Under the pieces are notes generated by a model, which ran no database searches, was not told the origin of the DNA, and worked only from the letters and a program-made list of their open reading frames with translations. This document shows, piece by piece, positions 52,527-62,061 of a stretch of 64,000 nt of DNA. Origin of the DNA: Solibacillus isronensis (lineage in GTDB: Bacteria > Bacillota > Bacilli > Bacillales_A > Planococcaceae); assembly GCF_900168685.1 (NCBI RefSeq), contig NZ_FVZN01000014.1, forward strand, positions 992,001 to 1,056,000. Direction: 5' to 3'. How positions within the stretch are numbered: position 1 is the first letter of the stretch; each line of letters opens with the position of its first letter. A program made the position numbers and the translations under genes.

Positions 52527-52679
52527 TTAAAACATGATTTGTAGAAGGTTAGTCGCAATCATAAAAGTTGCACTTAGTCCGTATGCAACCGATCCAATTA
52601 AAATTGGTGAAATAACAATTAGACCTTTACGTTGGCTATCGTTCATATTTGGTGCTACAGCTTGCATCATTCTTTGCAT
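52527..52679 (-). CDS. 50-residue single-span membrane protein
   Basis: A short frame starts at an ATG behind a good AAAGGAGTG and ends before the shared terminator. The product begins MQRMMQAVAPNMNDSQRKGL, continues as one hydrophobic segment (IVISPILIGSVAYGLSATFM) and ends IATNLLQIMF. It should span the membrane once. I do not recognise the family, but the signals and composition support a real gene. Confidence 0.7.
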   Translation of the reverse strand: MQRMMQAVAPNMNDSQRKGLIVISPILIGSVAYGLSATFMIATNLLQIMF

Positions 52680-52955
52680 AATTAACACTCCTTTTTTCTG
52701 TTTTATGTTTTCTTATTGCTATTATATGATGTAAATTTGTAAAATACAAGCATTTAGTTCACATTTTAGACAAAAATTATCTCCGCATAATGAAGGATAC
52801 TTGATTTTTCGTGTAAAAGTTGCTAGGGAGGGGGTTAGGGCAAGAGTAGGGAAGACGGAATTTTTTAGCAATAAACATGTCAAATAACTGAAGTCATCCT
52901 ACTTCTCGTGGTAATATAATTATGTAAACTCTAAAAAGAAAATGGTGAATGTAAC

Positions 52956-53588
52956 ATGTCCGAAATAATCGTACGATGTGAACAATTAGTAAAAGAAATT
53001 TATGAAACGATGGATGCAAGCCATGATTTTCAACATATTGAGCGTGTCTATCAAAACGCTATGACAATACTTAAGTCCGAGCCTTTAGCAGATGAAAAAA
53101 TCGTAAGTTTAGCTGTGTTGCTGCATGATGTCAGTGATGAAAAATATGCTGCGGATAAACAGCAGGAACAACGGATATTGGATGAACTTGATTTAACGGA
53201 AGAGGAAAAACAGCATATCCGAACAGTCATTGCAGAGGTTTCATTTAATGGGGGCAATGAACGGGATATTACAACAGTAGAATCAAAAATCGTTCGGGAT
53301 GCAGACCGTTTGGATGCAATTGGTGCGGTAGGGATTGCACGTACGTTTGCATACGGTGGTGCGAAAGGGCGTAAGTTGTATGATGATGCAGAAGAAGTGC
53401 GTGTAAATATGACGAAAGAACAATATCGTAGTCAATCCACAGCGTCTGTTACTCATTTTTATGAGAAGCTTTTATTATTGAAAGATTTAATGGTAACCGC
53501 AAAAGGACGCGAAATGGCTGAAGAACGTCATGCCTTTATGGTACAATTTTTAGAGCAGTTAAAAAAAGAAAGAGACGGGATTTCATGA
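52956..53588 (+). CDS. HD domain phosphohydrolase
   Basis: The 210-residue protein has the HD metal site: HDFQHIERV (His), LLHDVSD (HD) and a downstream RDADRLDAIGAVGIART (Asp), giving H...HD...D. It resembles YedJ-type hydrolases of unknown nucleotide-like substrates. Its stop overlaps the ABC-F start by 4 bases (ATGA), so the two are translationally coupled. The start at 52956 has only a weak GGTGAATG upstream. Confidence 0.9.
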   Translation: MSEIIVRCEQLVKEIYETMDASHDFQHIERVYQNAMTILKSEPLADEKIVSLAVLLHDVSDEKYAADKQQEQRILDELDLTEEEKQHIRTVIAEVSFNGGNERDITTVESKIVRDADRLDAIGAVGIARTFAYGGAKGRKLYDDAEEVRVNMTKEQYRSQSTASVTHFYEKLLLLKDLMVTAKGREMAEERHAFMVQFLEQLKKERDGIS

Positions 53589-55471
53589 GTCATTTAATCG
53601 TATCAGATTTAACAAAAACAGTAGGCGATAAAACGCTATTTCAAAATATTGAATTTACCATTTATGAAGGTGAACGTGCAGGCTTAATCGGGATAAACGG
53701 AACAGGAAAATCAACTTTATTATCGATTATCGCAAAAAAACAAGATGCGGATACAGTGGAATTTGACCATCCGAATAAATACCGCATTGCCTATTTGGAA
53801 CAAGACCCGCAATTTCCGCAAGATTTAACAGTTTTACAAGCGGTATTTAGCGGAGATTCACCGATATTACAGTTAAACCGTGCCTATGAAGAGGCGGTAG
53901 CAGCATTATCTCAAAATCCGCAATCTGAAAAGCTGCAAAACGAACTATTTCGTTTACAGCAGCAAATGGATACGGAAAACGCCTGGGATGTCAATGCATT
54001 GGCAAAGCAAGCGTTAACGAAGCTTGGGATCGATATGTTTGACCAGCAAGTAACAAGTCTTTCGGGTGGACAGCAAAAACGTGTTGCATTGGCAAAAGTA
54101 TTAATCGAACCGGCAGATCTGTATTTACTGGACGAGCCAACGAACCATTTGGATGTTACATCGACAGAATGGCTGCAGGAAATGGTGTCACGCCTAAAAG
54201 GGGCGGTTATCTTTATTACCCATGATCGTTATTTCCTTGATGAAACCGCGACACATATATATGAATTGGCAGATAAGACGTTGTACCGCCATACAGGATC
54301 TTATGGTGATTTTCTTGAAGCACGGGCAATTCGTGAAGAAATGAATGCAGCATCACAGGCCAAATTACGAAATCGTTATCGTTCAGAACTAAAATGGATT
54401 CGTCGCGGGGCAAAAGCGCGAACTACAAAACAAAAGGCACGTATTCAGCGTTTCGAAACATTGGATGAGTCTATCGATCGTTCGAATGATCAGTCTGATC
54501 TTGAACTGGGTCTGGCAACAACACGTTTAGGAAAAAAAGTGTTGGAATCAGATGGAATTTCCAAAGCATACGGAGACCGGATCATTATTCGGGATTTTGA
54601 ATTTTTACTGCAGCACGGGGACCGTATTGGCATAATCGGAGCAAATGGGTATGGAAAATCAACACTCCTTAACATGCTCGCAGGTGAAATTGAACCGGAT
54701 AAAGGCGAGGTAATTGTCGGCTCAACAGTAAAACGTCTTCATTTCAAGCAGGCACTGCCAGCAATGAATGAAAATGCACGAATGATCGATTATATTCGTG
54801 AAGCTTCAAATGATATTACCGATTCTGATGGGGTTCGTTACTCTGCATCACAAATGCTCGAACGTTTTTTATTCCCGCTTAATACACACGGTACACCGAT
54901 CAGCAAGTTATCAGGCGGGGAACGCAAAAGACTTCACTTGCTTCGACTATTAATGGAACAGCCAAACGTTTTGCTTTTAGATGAGCCGACGAATGATTTG
55001 GATATCGAAACATTAGGCGTTCTTGAAGATTTTATCGAAAACTTCCCTGGTGTTGTCATTACAATCAGTCACGATCGTTTCTTCCTGGATCGTATTGCGA
55101 AAAAGCTATGGATATTGGATGGAAAAGGCGGCGTTTCGGAAAGCTTGGATATCTATACTGATTATTTAGCAAAACGCGAGTCGGAACTGCAGCAGGAAGC
55201 GAAAGAAATGAAGCAGGAAAAGCCAAAAGTTGAAAAGCAAAAATCAGAAAAGAAAAAACTATCATTTAAAGAGCAGAAAGAATGGGAAACTATTGCTGAC
55301 ACAATTGCTCAAGTTGAAGAAAAAATTATGACGGCAGAAGACGAAATTTCTTCAGCCGGTTCGGACTTTACAAAACTTCAGCAACTAACATCCGATTTAG
55401 AAAAGCTAAACCAGGAATATGAACAATTAATCGAGCGCTGGAGCTATTTAGACGAAATTGCAAACGGATAG
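53585..55471 (+). CDS. ABC-F ATPase, YfmR/Uup type
   Basis: The 628-residue protein has two ATPase domains (INGTGKST, LSGGQQKRVALA, LLDEPTNHLD; ANGYGKST, LSGGERKRLHLL, LLDEPTNDLD) with a linker containing ELKWIRRGAKARTTKQKARIQ, and a C-terminal coiled coil from about 530 to 628. This layout and length match B. subtilis YfmR, a ribosome-binding factor that overlaps in function with EF-P. It is co-translated with the HD hydrolase and is followed 10 bases later by cvfC. Confidence 0.93.
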   Translation: MSHLIVSDLTKTVGDKTLFQNIEFTIYEGERAGLIGINGTGKSTLLSIIAKKQDADTVEFDHPNKYRIAYLEQDPQFPQDLTVLQAVFSGDSPILQLNRAYEEAVAALSQNPQSEKLQNELFRLQQQMDTENAWDVNALAKQALTKLGIDMFDQQVTSLSGGQQKRVALAKVLIEPADLYLLDEPTNHLDVTSTEWLQEMVSRLKGAVIFITHDRYFLDETATHIYELADKTLYRHTGSYGDFLEARAIREEMNAASQAKLRNRYRSELKWIRRGAKARTTKQKARIQRFETLDESIDRSNDQSDLELGLATTRLGKKVLESDGISKAYGDRIIIRDFEFLLQHGDRIGIIGANGYGKSTLLNMLAGEIEPDKGEVIVGSTVKRLHFKQALPAMNENARMIDYIREASNDITDSDGVRYSASQMLERFLFPLNTHGTPISKLSGGERKRLHLLRLLMEQPNVLLLDEPTNDLDIETLGVLEDFIENFPGVVITISHDRFFLDRIAKKLWILDGKGGVSESLDIYTDYLAKRESELQQEAKEMKQEKPKVEKQKSEKKKLSFKEQKEWETIADTIAQVEEKIMTAEDEISSAGSDFTKLQQLTSDLEKLNQEYEQLIERWSYLDEIANG

Positions 55472-55481
55472 GAGCATAACA

Positions 55482-56603
55482 ATGAAAATTTTATCAATTG
55501 AACCAACACCAAGTCCAAATTCAATGAAAGTAATTATCGATCAGGATTTACCATTTGGTAAAAGTTTTAATTATACGAAAGACAATATTGGTGAAGCTTC
55601 ACCGGAACTGCAGGCCATCTTTGCGGTAGAAGGGGTAAAGGGCATTTATCATGTATCGAATTTCCTGGCTATTGAACGAAACGCAAAATTTGCATGGGAG
55701 AATATTTTAGCGGATATTCGCCGCGCAATTGGCGGAGAGGCGACTGAAAGCACGGAATACGAGATGAACGAACATTATGGGGAAGTAAATGTTCATGTTC
55801 AAATGTACAAAGCGATACCATTGCAGATCAAAGCATTTGACGGTGAAGGGGAAGTGCGAATAAGCGCAGGAGACCGTTTCACGACAGCTTTTAAACGTCT
55901 GCAATTCAGTGTAACTGATGAAAACTATATTTTTGAACGAAAATGGGTCGATTTCGGTGTTCGCTATGGCGATAAAGAACAAGTTGTACAAGAAGTGCTA
56001 AAAGAGGTGGATGCATTATATCCTCAAGACCGTGTTGAAACAATTGTTCAGTCGGCAAATGAGCAAGTTGTCACAGCAGCTCAAGAGCGTAAAGAAGTGA
56101 CGTTAGAGCAATATGAGCAAGTTGATGATTGGCAACAACGCTTCCAGTTGCTAGATCAATTACCGGATCCGGAAGTGAAGGATATTCCATTGTTCGAAAA
56201 AGCGCTGGAAGACGAGCAAATGTCCATCCGTCGCCTAGCAACCGTTTATTTAGGAATGATTGAAGATGTTGCGGTTGTACCGGCTTTAACGAAGGCATTG
56301 AATGATAAAAGTGCAGCGGTTCGCCGTACAGCGGGCGACTGTATGAGTGATTTAGGGTTACCTGAATTTGAGCCTGCGATGATCGCTGCATTAGGTGACA
56401 AAAATAAACTTGTCCGCTGGCGTGCGGCAATGTACTTGTATGAAGTGGGTACGGAGCAGGCAATTGACGCATTAAAAACAGCGAGTGAAGATAAAGAATT
56501 CGAAGTAAAGCTGCAGGCAAAAATGGCACTTGCCCGTATTGAAGGCGGGGAAGAGGCAAAAGGTTCTGTGTGGAAACAAATGACAGAAAGCCGTAAAGCT
56601 TAA
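55482..56603 (+). CDS. cvfC: Conserved virulence factor C-like protein (CvfC)
   Basis: The 373-residue protein has an Nfu-like N-terminal domain of about 85 residues (SIEPTPSPNSMKVIID, then GIYHVSNFLAIERNA) and a C-terminal block of HEAT repeats (for example IPLFEKALEDEQMSIRRLAT and VPALTKALNDKSAAVRRTAG). It matches the CvfC family first named in Staphylococcus, which affects virulence-gene expression by an unclear route. The ATG at 55482 has ATAGGAG upstream. It completes a probable three-gene operon and is followed by a terminator. Confidence 0.88.
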   Translation: MKILSIEPTPSPNSMKVIIDQDLPFGKSFNYTKDNIGEASPELQAIFAVEGVKGIYHVSNFLAIERNAKFAWENILADIRRAIGGEATESTEYEMNEHYGEVNVHVQMYKAIPLQIKAFDGEGEVRISAGDRFTTAFKRLQFSVTDENYIFERKWVDFGVRYGDKEQVVQEVLKEVDALYPQDRVETIVQSANEQVVTAAQERKEVTLEQYEQVDDWQQRFQLLDQLPDPEVKDIPLFEKALEDEQMSIRRLATVYLGMIEDVAVVPALTKALNDKSAAVRRTAGDCMSDLGLPEFEPAMIAALGDKNKLVRWRAAMYLYEVGTEQAIDALKTASEDKEFEVKLQAKMALARIEGGEEAKGSVWKQMTESRKA

Positions 56604-56611
56604 ATTTTATG

Positions 56612-56647
56612 CTGCTAACGAAAATAATCGTTAGCAGTTTTTTATTT
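56612..56647 (+). terminator. Terminator of HD-yfmR-cvfC operon
   Basis: CTGCTAACG (56612-56620) pairs with CGTTAGCAG (56629-56637), followed by T6. Confidence 0.9.
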
Positions 56648-56750
56648 TAGTTAAACAATATTACACATTATTACATTATTTTTTTATCGAATGGTATAAT
56701 TCGATGAAATGGTATATATTAGGAATATACTAAAGAAAGGTGGGTCCATA

Positions 56751-57947
56751 ATGGAGGAGCTATTGTTGAAAAATCCCAGCTCATTAAGTGATGAGCGTAA
56801 AGAGGCACTGTTAGATTTACTTTACTCCGAACATTGTAATGACTCCATACTATTAAAAAGTGATGATTTTTATTTATTTTTTCATGATATTTGGTCACTT
56901 TTTGAAATTGGGGAAAAGTACGAAAGCGAAATTGTAGAAGAAGATATTAGGCTGAAAGAATGGCGAATTTTCCTGTTGGAATTTTTCTCAGCTCGAAATT
57001 TAGAAAAATTGCACTTTGAGTACTTAACGAATTCCTCTGTAAAAAAATTTTTTGTAGCACTATACATATGGAAAAAAATTAAAAAAGATTATTTTTATGA
57101 TATGCGTAAAGTTTTGAAGATCGAAAAATTAAAAAATGAATATGAAAAGGAATTTGCTGATAGTCAAGATACTAGGGATATTTATCATGAAATCCATTTA
57201 AAAATTCAAAGCTATTGGTATATGAATTTATTTAAATTCAATTCCATTTATGACAGGATTCTCGAAGAAGTCCTGGAAGAAACGAAAGCGGTAGAGCTGC
57301 TTTTCGGTGACAACATATGGGAAACAATCAGCAATGATAATTTAAGGAAATTTATGAGTTATATTGAATCGAGGCACTTTTCCGAAGTTTTGTTTTGGAA
57401 ATCCAAATTTCAGACAGAACAATTTTTAAAAGTTGGACTCGATCCGAACAGTACATATGTATTTTGTGTTCAAAAAGATATATCGATGAAACGTAGCCTT
57501 ACTTTACAAAATGGATTGGCATTGGCCGTTTCTGAATTTTCACAAAAACATGAACACAATTTTGTTTTTTTATCATTCATAAAAGCAATCGATCAGGAAA
57601 TGATTTCCCATAAAGAGACGATAGATTTTAATCATTACTTCGAGCTCGATAAATCATTCGGACTCAAAACGGAACCGATTAATTATAAAGGCGTTATCAA
57701 TTATGCCTTTACGATGTTAAAGTTAGAATTATCTCATAGCAATAGCGGTAAAATCTATTTAATCTGCAATGAATTACTATTTGACGATTTTCCTAATGAA
57801 GAAGATTGGATATCAGCTGTTACACATTACAAAAAGCTGAAAAAGATTGAAATTGTCGTCATCTATATGGGCGATAAAACAAAACTTCAGCAAATATGGT
57901 TCGCAGATAAAATACTGATACCAAAACAGCTGGCTCAGTTTAAATAG
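56751..57947 (+). CDS. Unknown protein with degenerate VWA-like C-terminal domain
   Basis: The 398-residue protein is highly charged and probably cytosolic, with an all-helical N-terminal half (residues about 1-230) of unknown family. The second half reads like a von Willebrand A domain: a strand then VQKDISMKRSLTLQNGLALA, resembling DxSxS but with Lys at the third position, then NFVFLSFIK, GVINYAFTMLKLEL, IYLICNELLF and IEIVVIYMG. The usual Asp before the last metal loop is replaced by Asn-Glu. Metal binding is doubtful. I use the ATG at 56751 with AAAGGTGG upstream. Base use matches the neighbours. Confidence 0.72.
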   Translation: MEELLLKNPSSLSDERKEALLDLLYSEHCNDSILLKSDDFYLFFHDIWSLFEIGEKYESEIVEEDIRLKEWRIFLLEFFSARNLEKLHFEYLTNSSVKKFFVALYIWKKIKKDYFYDMRKVLKIEKLKNEYEKEFADSQDTRDIYHEIHLKIQSYWYMNLFKFNSIYDRILEEVLEETKAVELLFGDNIWETISNDNLRKFMSYIESRHFSEVLFWKSKFQTEQFLKVGLDPNSTYVFCVQKDISMKRSLTLQNGLALAVSEFSQKHEHNFVFLSFIKAIDQEMISHKETIDFNHYFELDKSFGLKTEPINYKGVINYAFTMLKLELSHSNSGKIYLICNELLFDDFPNEEDWISAVTHYKKLKKIEIVVIYMGDKTKLQQIWFADKILIPKQLAQFK

Positions 57948-57950
57948 AAA

Positions 57951-58002
57951 AAATAAACTCTAAATAGTGCGGATTCATATCGCACCTATTTAGAGTTTAT
58001 TT
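57951..58002. terminator. Perfect 17-bp bidirectional terminator
   Basis: AAATAAACTCTAAATAG (57951-57967) pairs perfectly with 57986-58002, with an inner GTGCG/CGCAC stem. It separates the VWA-like gene from the convergent EamA gene. Confidence 0.88.
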
Positions 58003-58006
58003 CGGT

Positions 58007-58900
58007 TTATTGTGAACTACTTGTTTTTAGCTTCTTCACGGTTTGCTCAGGAGCGAAAATGGTGTACAAAATACTTCCGAAAATCAGGACAATTCCGAGC
58101 ATTTGGAATAAACTTGGTCGGAATGAAAGCAATACAGCATCCAATAATATCGCTACTACAGGATCTACAAATACGAGTACCGAAACGATGACAGTAGGAA
58201 GATCTCGGACACTGTCAAAAAATAAATAGTAGACAAATCCGGTATGAATTAAGCCTGTACCAAGTATGTATAGCCAGTTTGTATTCGTTAAACCTTCAAA
58301 TGCTGCAAAATCGCAAAATGGGAGCAACATTATTATCCCGGTAATCGTTTGGATATATGTTAATACATAGGATGACATACCGTGAATCGTTTTACTCGTG
58401 AACATTGTCAGTGCATAGCAAATGGCCGAAAGTAATGCCCATATAAAACCTGAATTCATAAATTGGGAGACGCTTGTAAAGCTTTCAATTCCGATAATGA
58501 GAATACTACCGAAAAAGCAAATAACGGTTGCACAAATTGCGCGTATCCCCATTTTTTCAGCCAAGAAAACCGAACCTAATATTAAGACAAAAATCGGGGC
58601 CAAATTGTAAATTGAAATGGCGATTGAAATCGACATAACTTCGAACGCTTTAAATAAAAACACCCAGTTCAATACAAGAAATACACCGCATACAACTGTT
58701 TTCATCACTTCGCTTTTATTCCAAACTTCAGTTTTGTGACCGCCTGTAATAAACCATAATCCGCCTAAAAAGAGTGTCGCACAAATACAGCGAACAAAAA
58801 CGAGCTCTACTGCAGGCAAGCCGGTTTGTGTTGTAAAGAAACCGATAGAGCCGAAAATAGCCATGGAAAGAGTAAGTTTAAGCATTGAGCGTGCATTCAT
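58007..58900 (-). CDS. EamA family (DMT) transporter, second copy
   Basis: The 297-residue protein has about ten membrane helices in two EamA halves (start NARSMLKLTLSMAIFGSIGF; second half near FMNSGFIWALLSAICYALTM). The substrate is unknown. A structured leader-like element lies upstream on the same strand (58923-59033), and proA ends 173 bases upstream of its start. AGG precedes the ATG. Confidence 0.9.
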   Translation of the reverse strand: MNARSMLKLTLSMAIFGSIGFFTTQTGLPAVELVFVRCICATLFLGGLWFITGGHKTEVWNKSEVMKTVVCGVFLVLNWVFLFKAFEVMSISIAISIYNLAPIFVLILGSVFLAEKMGIRAICATVICFFGSILIIGIESFTSVSQFMNSGFIWALLSAICYALTMFTSKTIHGMSSYVLTYIQTITGIIMLLPFCDFAAFEGLTNTNWLYILGTGLIHTGFVYYLFFDSVRDLPTVIVSVLVFVDPVVAILLDAVLLSFRPSLFQMLGIVLIFGSILYTIFAPEQTVKKLKTSSSQ

Positions 58901-58922
58901 TTGGTGAACCTGCTTTCTTTAT

Positions 58923-59033
58923 CCCGCAGTAACGGGTAGTAATTTATCTGCCTTGAATGCAAATCGGCAGAGGCAAAACTCCCGCATTCAGACTGTAGCA
59001 GGGCGCATAGGATAGGCGGGAGATTAACTATCC
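58923..59033 (-). other. Structured element between proA and EamA
   Basis: CTCCCGC (58979-58985) pairs with GCGGGAG (59016-59022); in the minus direction TTTTG follows the inner arm, so it may terminate proBA. GGATAG (59010-59015) can also pair with CTATCC (59028-59033), which would enclose one arm of the first stem and be an alternative fold. CCCG-CAGTAA-CGGG lies at 58923-58936. It may be a terminator with extra structure, an attenuator for the EamA gene, or a repeat. Confidence 0.5.
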
Positions 59034-59072
59034 GTAAAAGCCCGATTCATTTCACTTTAGAGAAGGTGGGTA

Positions 59073-60338
59073 CTATTCACGAATTTGACCGTTGCCGTGA
59101 ATATAGTATTTCGTTGATGTTAATGCTGGTAAACCCATCGGTCCGCGAGCATGAAGCTTTTGAGTTGAAATACCGATTTCAGCACCATATCCGAATTCAA
59201 AGCCATCCGTAAAGCGTGTCGATGCATTATGATACACAGCTGCCGCATCAACCGAATTTAAAAAGATTTCAGCGTTTTGCACATTGTCGGTAATTATAGC
59301 TTCCGAATGATTGGTCCCGAACTGATTAATGTGATGCACCGCTTCCAATACATCTTCAACAACTTTTATGCTTAATGTCAGAGCCAAAAATTCTTCAGCG
59401 TAATGCTCTTCTGTTGCCTCAATTGCTTCTGGCAATACAGCACACACATTTTCGTCTCCATAGATTTTTATTTCAAGTTCATTCTGTAAGTAATGCAAAA
59501 ATTCTGCACCATGACTTTGGAAAAATTCCTGATGAATTAATAAACTTTCCGCAGCATTGCATACGGATAAACGCTGTGTTTTCGCATTTTTTACAATGGA
59601 TTTTGCCATCTCAAAATTAGCGAATTCGTCCAAATAAATATGGCAATTCCCGGCACCGGTTTCAAGTACAGGAACCGTCGATTCACGTACGACTAAATCA
59701 ATCAGTTTTTTCCCTCCGCGCGGAATTAGCACATCCAAGTATTCCGTCAACGTAAATAAAGATTTCGCTGTTTCACGGCTTGTATCTTCGATAAGCAAAA
59801 CGGAATCTTTCGGGTAGTCGACAGCTTCTAAGGCACGGTGAATCGATGCAACGAGTGCAATATTTGAGTATTTTGCAGATGAGCTGCCACGTAAAAGTAC
59901 CGAATTACCGGTTTTAATTGAAAGTGTTGCTGCATCAATCGTAACATTCGGGCGTGCTTCATAGATCATGCCAATTACTCCTAATGGTACACGCTTTTTA
60001 GTAATTTGAAGGCCATTTTCTTTCGGAATTTTTTCGACTACTTCACCGACAGGATCCTCTAATTCGATTAGCTGCATGATGGCATCGCTCATCGCTTGGA
60101 TGCGGTTTTCATTCAGTAAAATGCGGTCCAGTGTCGCTTGATCGAGTGCGTTTGTTTTTCCATCAGTAATATCTTTATTGTTCTCCGTCAGTAATATGTC
60201 CATATCGGCAAGGAGTTGGTGGGCAATACTTCTTAATGCTTCATTTTTTTCTTCTGTCGATTTGATATTCGTTAAATAGCTTGCCTTTTTTGCACGCTTG
60301 CCTTTTTCAACTACTTCATTTGCAATTGTTTTTGTCAT
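59073..60338 (-). CDS. proA: Glutamate-5-semialdehyde dehydrogenase (gamma-glutamyl phosphate reductase)
   Basis: This NADPH enzyme reduces gamma-glutamyl phosphate in proline synthesis. The 421 residues match ProA, with the catalytic Cys in [16 protein letters not shown] and the family segment [20 protein letters not shown]. It starts 12 bases after the proB stop with an AAGGAGGT, forming a proBA operon behind a Pro T-box. It ends by the structured element described at 58923-59033. Confidence 0.96.
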   Translation of the reverse strand: MTKTIANEVVEKGKRAKKASYLTNIKSTEEKNEALRSIAHQLLADMDILLTENNKDITDGKTNALDQATLDRILLNENRIQAMSDAIMQLIELEDPVGEVVEKIPKENGLQITKKRVPLGVIGMIYEARPNVTIDAATLSIKTGNSVLLRGSSSAKYSNIALVASIHRALEAVDYPKDSVLLIEDTSRETAKSLFTLTEYLDVLIPRGGKKLIDLVVRESTVPVLETGAGNCHIYLDEFANFEMAKSIVKNAKTQRLSVCNAAESLLIHQEFFQSHGAEFLHYLQNELEIKIYGDENVCAVLPEAIEATEEHYAEEFLALTLSIKVVEDVLEAVHHINQFGTNHSEAIITDNVQNAEIFLNSVDAAAVYHNASTRFTDGFEFGYGAEIGISTQKLHARGPMGLPALTSTKYYIHGNGQIRE

Positions 60339-60350
60339 ACTATAACCTCC

Positions 60351-61433
60351 TTAAATTTTGACCCATTGATTACGGTGAATAACTTCAATCGGGTAATGCA
60401 TGAGCTCTGTCGTCCGTTTACCCATCGCTTGCTCCAATTCAGCTGAAGAATAAAGAATTTCTCCGCGACCGATACATGTATGTCGGTCAAAAACTTCTAC
60501 AACATCGCCTTTTTCAAATTGTCCTTCATAGGCATACACACCGGCTGGCAGTAAACTTTTTCCTCCATACTGCAATGCTTGGACCGCACCCTCATCAATA
60601 AAAATCTTTCCGGAAGATTTTGAGAGCTGGACCCACTGTTTATTTGTAGGAACATACTTTTCATTGCGTTCAAAATACGTACCGTCACCATTGTTTTCAA
60701 GGATTTCAGTTAGTTTTGTATGGCCGGACCCTGTGCCGATAAAAACTTCAACACCTGTATTAATCGCATAATTGGCTGCAGCCAGCTTTGACTGCATGCC
60801 GCCTGTACCGACTTTTGAACCTGATCCTGTCGCAAATAGAAGCATTTCTTCTGTAATTTTTTCTATGTGATCAATTCGAATGGCATTTGCGTTTGTTAAT
60901 GGGTTTGCCGTATAAAGCCCGTTGACATCCGTTAATATAATCAGCTGATCTGCATGAACAAGACCACTTACTAAAGCTGAGAGCATATCATTATCGCCAA
61001 AAGTCAATTCAGCAACAGATACAGTATCATTTTCATTTATTATCGGGATGATTGAACGCTCCAATAACTCTGTTAATGTTTCATAAGCATTTCTGTAACG
61101 TTGCTTATCGTTAAAATCAGAGCGAGTCAGTAATATTTGGGCGGACGTCTCATTATATGTGGCAAATTCATCTGCATACGCTTGTATTAATATGCTTTGA
61201 CCAACTGCAGCGGCCGCTTGTTTTCCTTTTAGCGTAATTGGTCGAGAAGGGTAGCCAAGCTTTTTGAAACCTGCTGCTACTGCGCCTGAAGAGACTAAAA
61301 TAACTTCATGACCTGCTTGTTTCAATGTAGCAATGGCAGCAACATGATCATGAAATTTTTCATGATCAAGCTCCCCTTTATTATTGGTTAATGAACTGCT
61401 TCCGATTTTTACTACAACACGTTTTCTTTCCAC
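60351..61433 (-). CDS. proB: Glutamate 5-kinase
   Basis: This kinase phosphorylates glutamate, the first and usually proline-inhibited step of proline synthesis. The 360-residue product has an amino-acid kinase domain (KIGSSSLTNNKG, LVSSGAVAAGFKKLGYP, INENDTVSVAELTFGDND) and a C-terminal PUA domain starting near residue 270. I use GTG at 61433, 7 bases after GGAGG; the frame to 61478 extends into the leader. The T-box upstream adds transcriptional control by tRNA-Pro. Confidence 0.95.
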   Translation of the reverse strand: MERKRVVVKIGSSSLTNNKGELDHEKFHDHVAAIATLKQAGHEVILVSSGAVAAGFKKLGYPSRPITLKGKQAAAAVGQSILIQAYADEFATYNETSAQILLTRSDFNDKQRYRNAYETLTELLERSIIPIINENDTVSVAELTFGDNDMLSALVSGLVHADQLIILTDVNGLYTANPLTNANAIRIDHIEKITEEMLLFATGSGSKVGTGGMQSKLAAANYAINTGVEVFIGTGSGHTKLTEILENNGDGTYFERNEKYVPTNKQWVQLSKSSGKIFIDEGAVQALQYGGKSLLPAGVYAYEGQFEKGDVVEVFDRHTCIGRGEILYSSAELEQAMGKRTTELMHYPIEVIHRNQWVKI

Positions 61434-61579
61434 CCAAAATCCTCCTCGATAAAAATATTGAATAATCCCGCTATACAATGTTGCTCATACAAGTGCTGTT
61501 ACAGGATATTGACGGTTTTAACTTTTGTTTTCCCAATCAGTAAGGAATGTATATAAACTATTGATCGACTTAAATACAT

Positions 61580-61829
61580 AAAAAAGCACAATTCAATCCT
61601 ATCGATTAGGACGAAATGTGCTGTTTCCGTGGTACCACCTAAATTGAATGCCAATACTTGCATTCCACTTCATCTCATAACGCTGAGTCTGCGCCTATTT
61701 TTGTAGGAGCTGTTGAAGTAGGTTCGGCAGGTTTTGCTATGCCATTCTTTCAGCCTGTGGAATGTGCTCTCTTGTATAGCCAATTGCTACGTACTCGTCT
61801 TCAATATGCCTTTATATTTTCTAATAGCA
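61580..61829 (-). ncRNA. T-box riboswitch, proline-type
   Basis: On the minus strand the leader has TGAAGACGAGTA opening Stem I, and the specifier loop GAA-CCT-A-CTTCA, giving CCU (Pro) at 61722-61720. The T-box AGGTGGTACCACGG lies at 61640-61627, followed by a terminator (AGCACA.../TGTGCT and T6, ending near 61580). TTGACA at 61854-61849 with a weak -10 near 61829-61824 is the likely promoter. Lack of charged tRNA-Pro would switch on proBA. Confidence 0.92.
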
Positions 61830-62061
61830 TGCATGATAGCACGTTTTTTGTCAATATCGTTAAGTCTGATTTATTTGAAAACTATGCGAAAAACTTCTTT
61901 TTGGACCTATTTACCCTTATAAAAGTGTGAATTTTACGACTATTTTCTATGTAAATGTGATTTTTCATGATAAATCCGTACTTTGTTTCTTTCTCAGCTA
62001 TTTTTTAAATTTGTAGTACCTAGGAATAATCAGTTGTGCACAGCTTAAAGGATTTGGAAAA

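Noticed and set aside
61658-61930. 90-codon ORF on the plus strand
   Set aside because: It lies opposite the proline T-box leader and its promoter, and the RNA structure explains the sequence.
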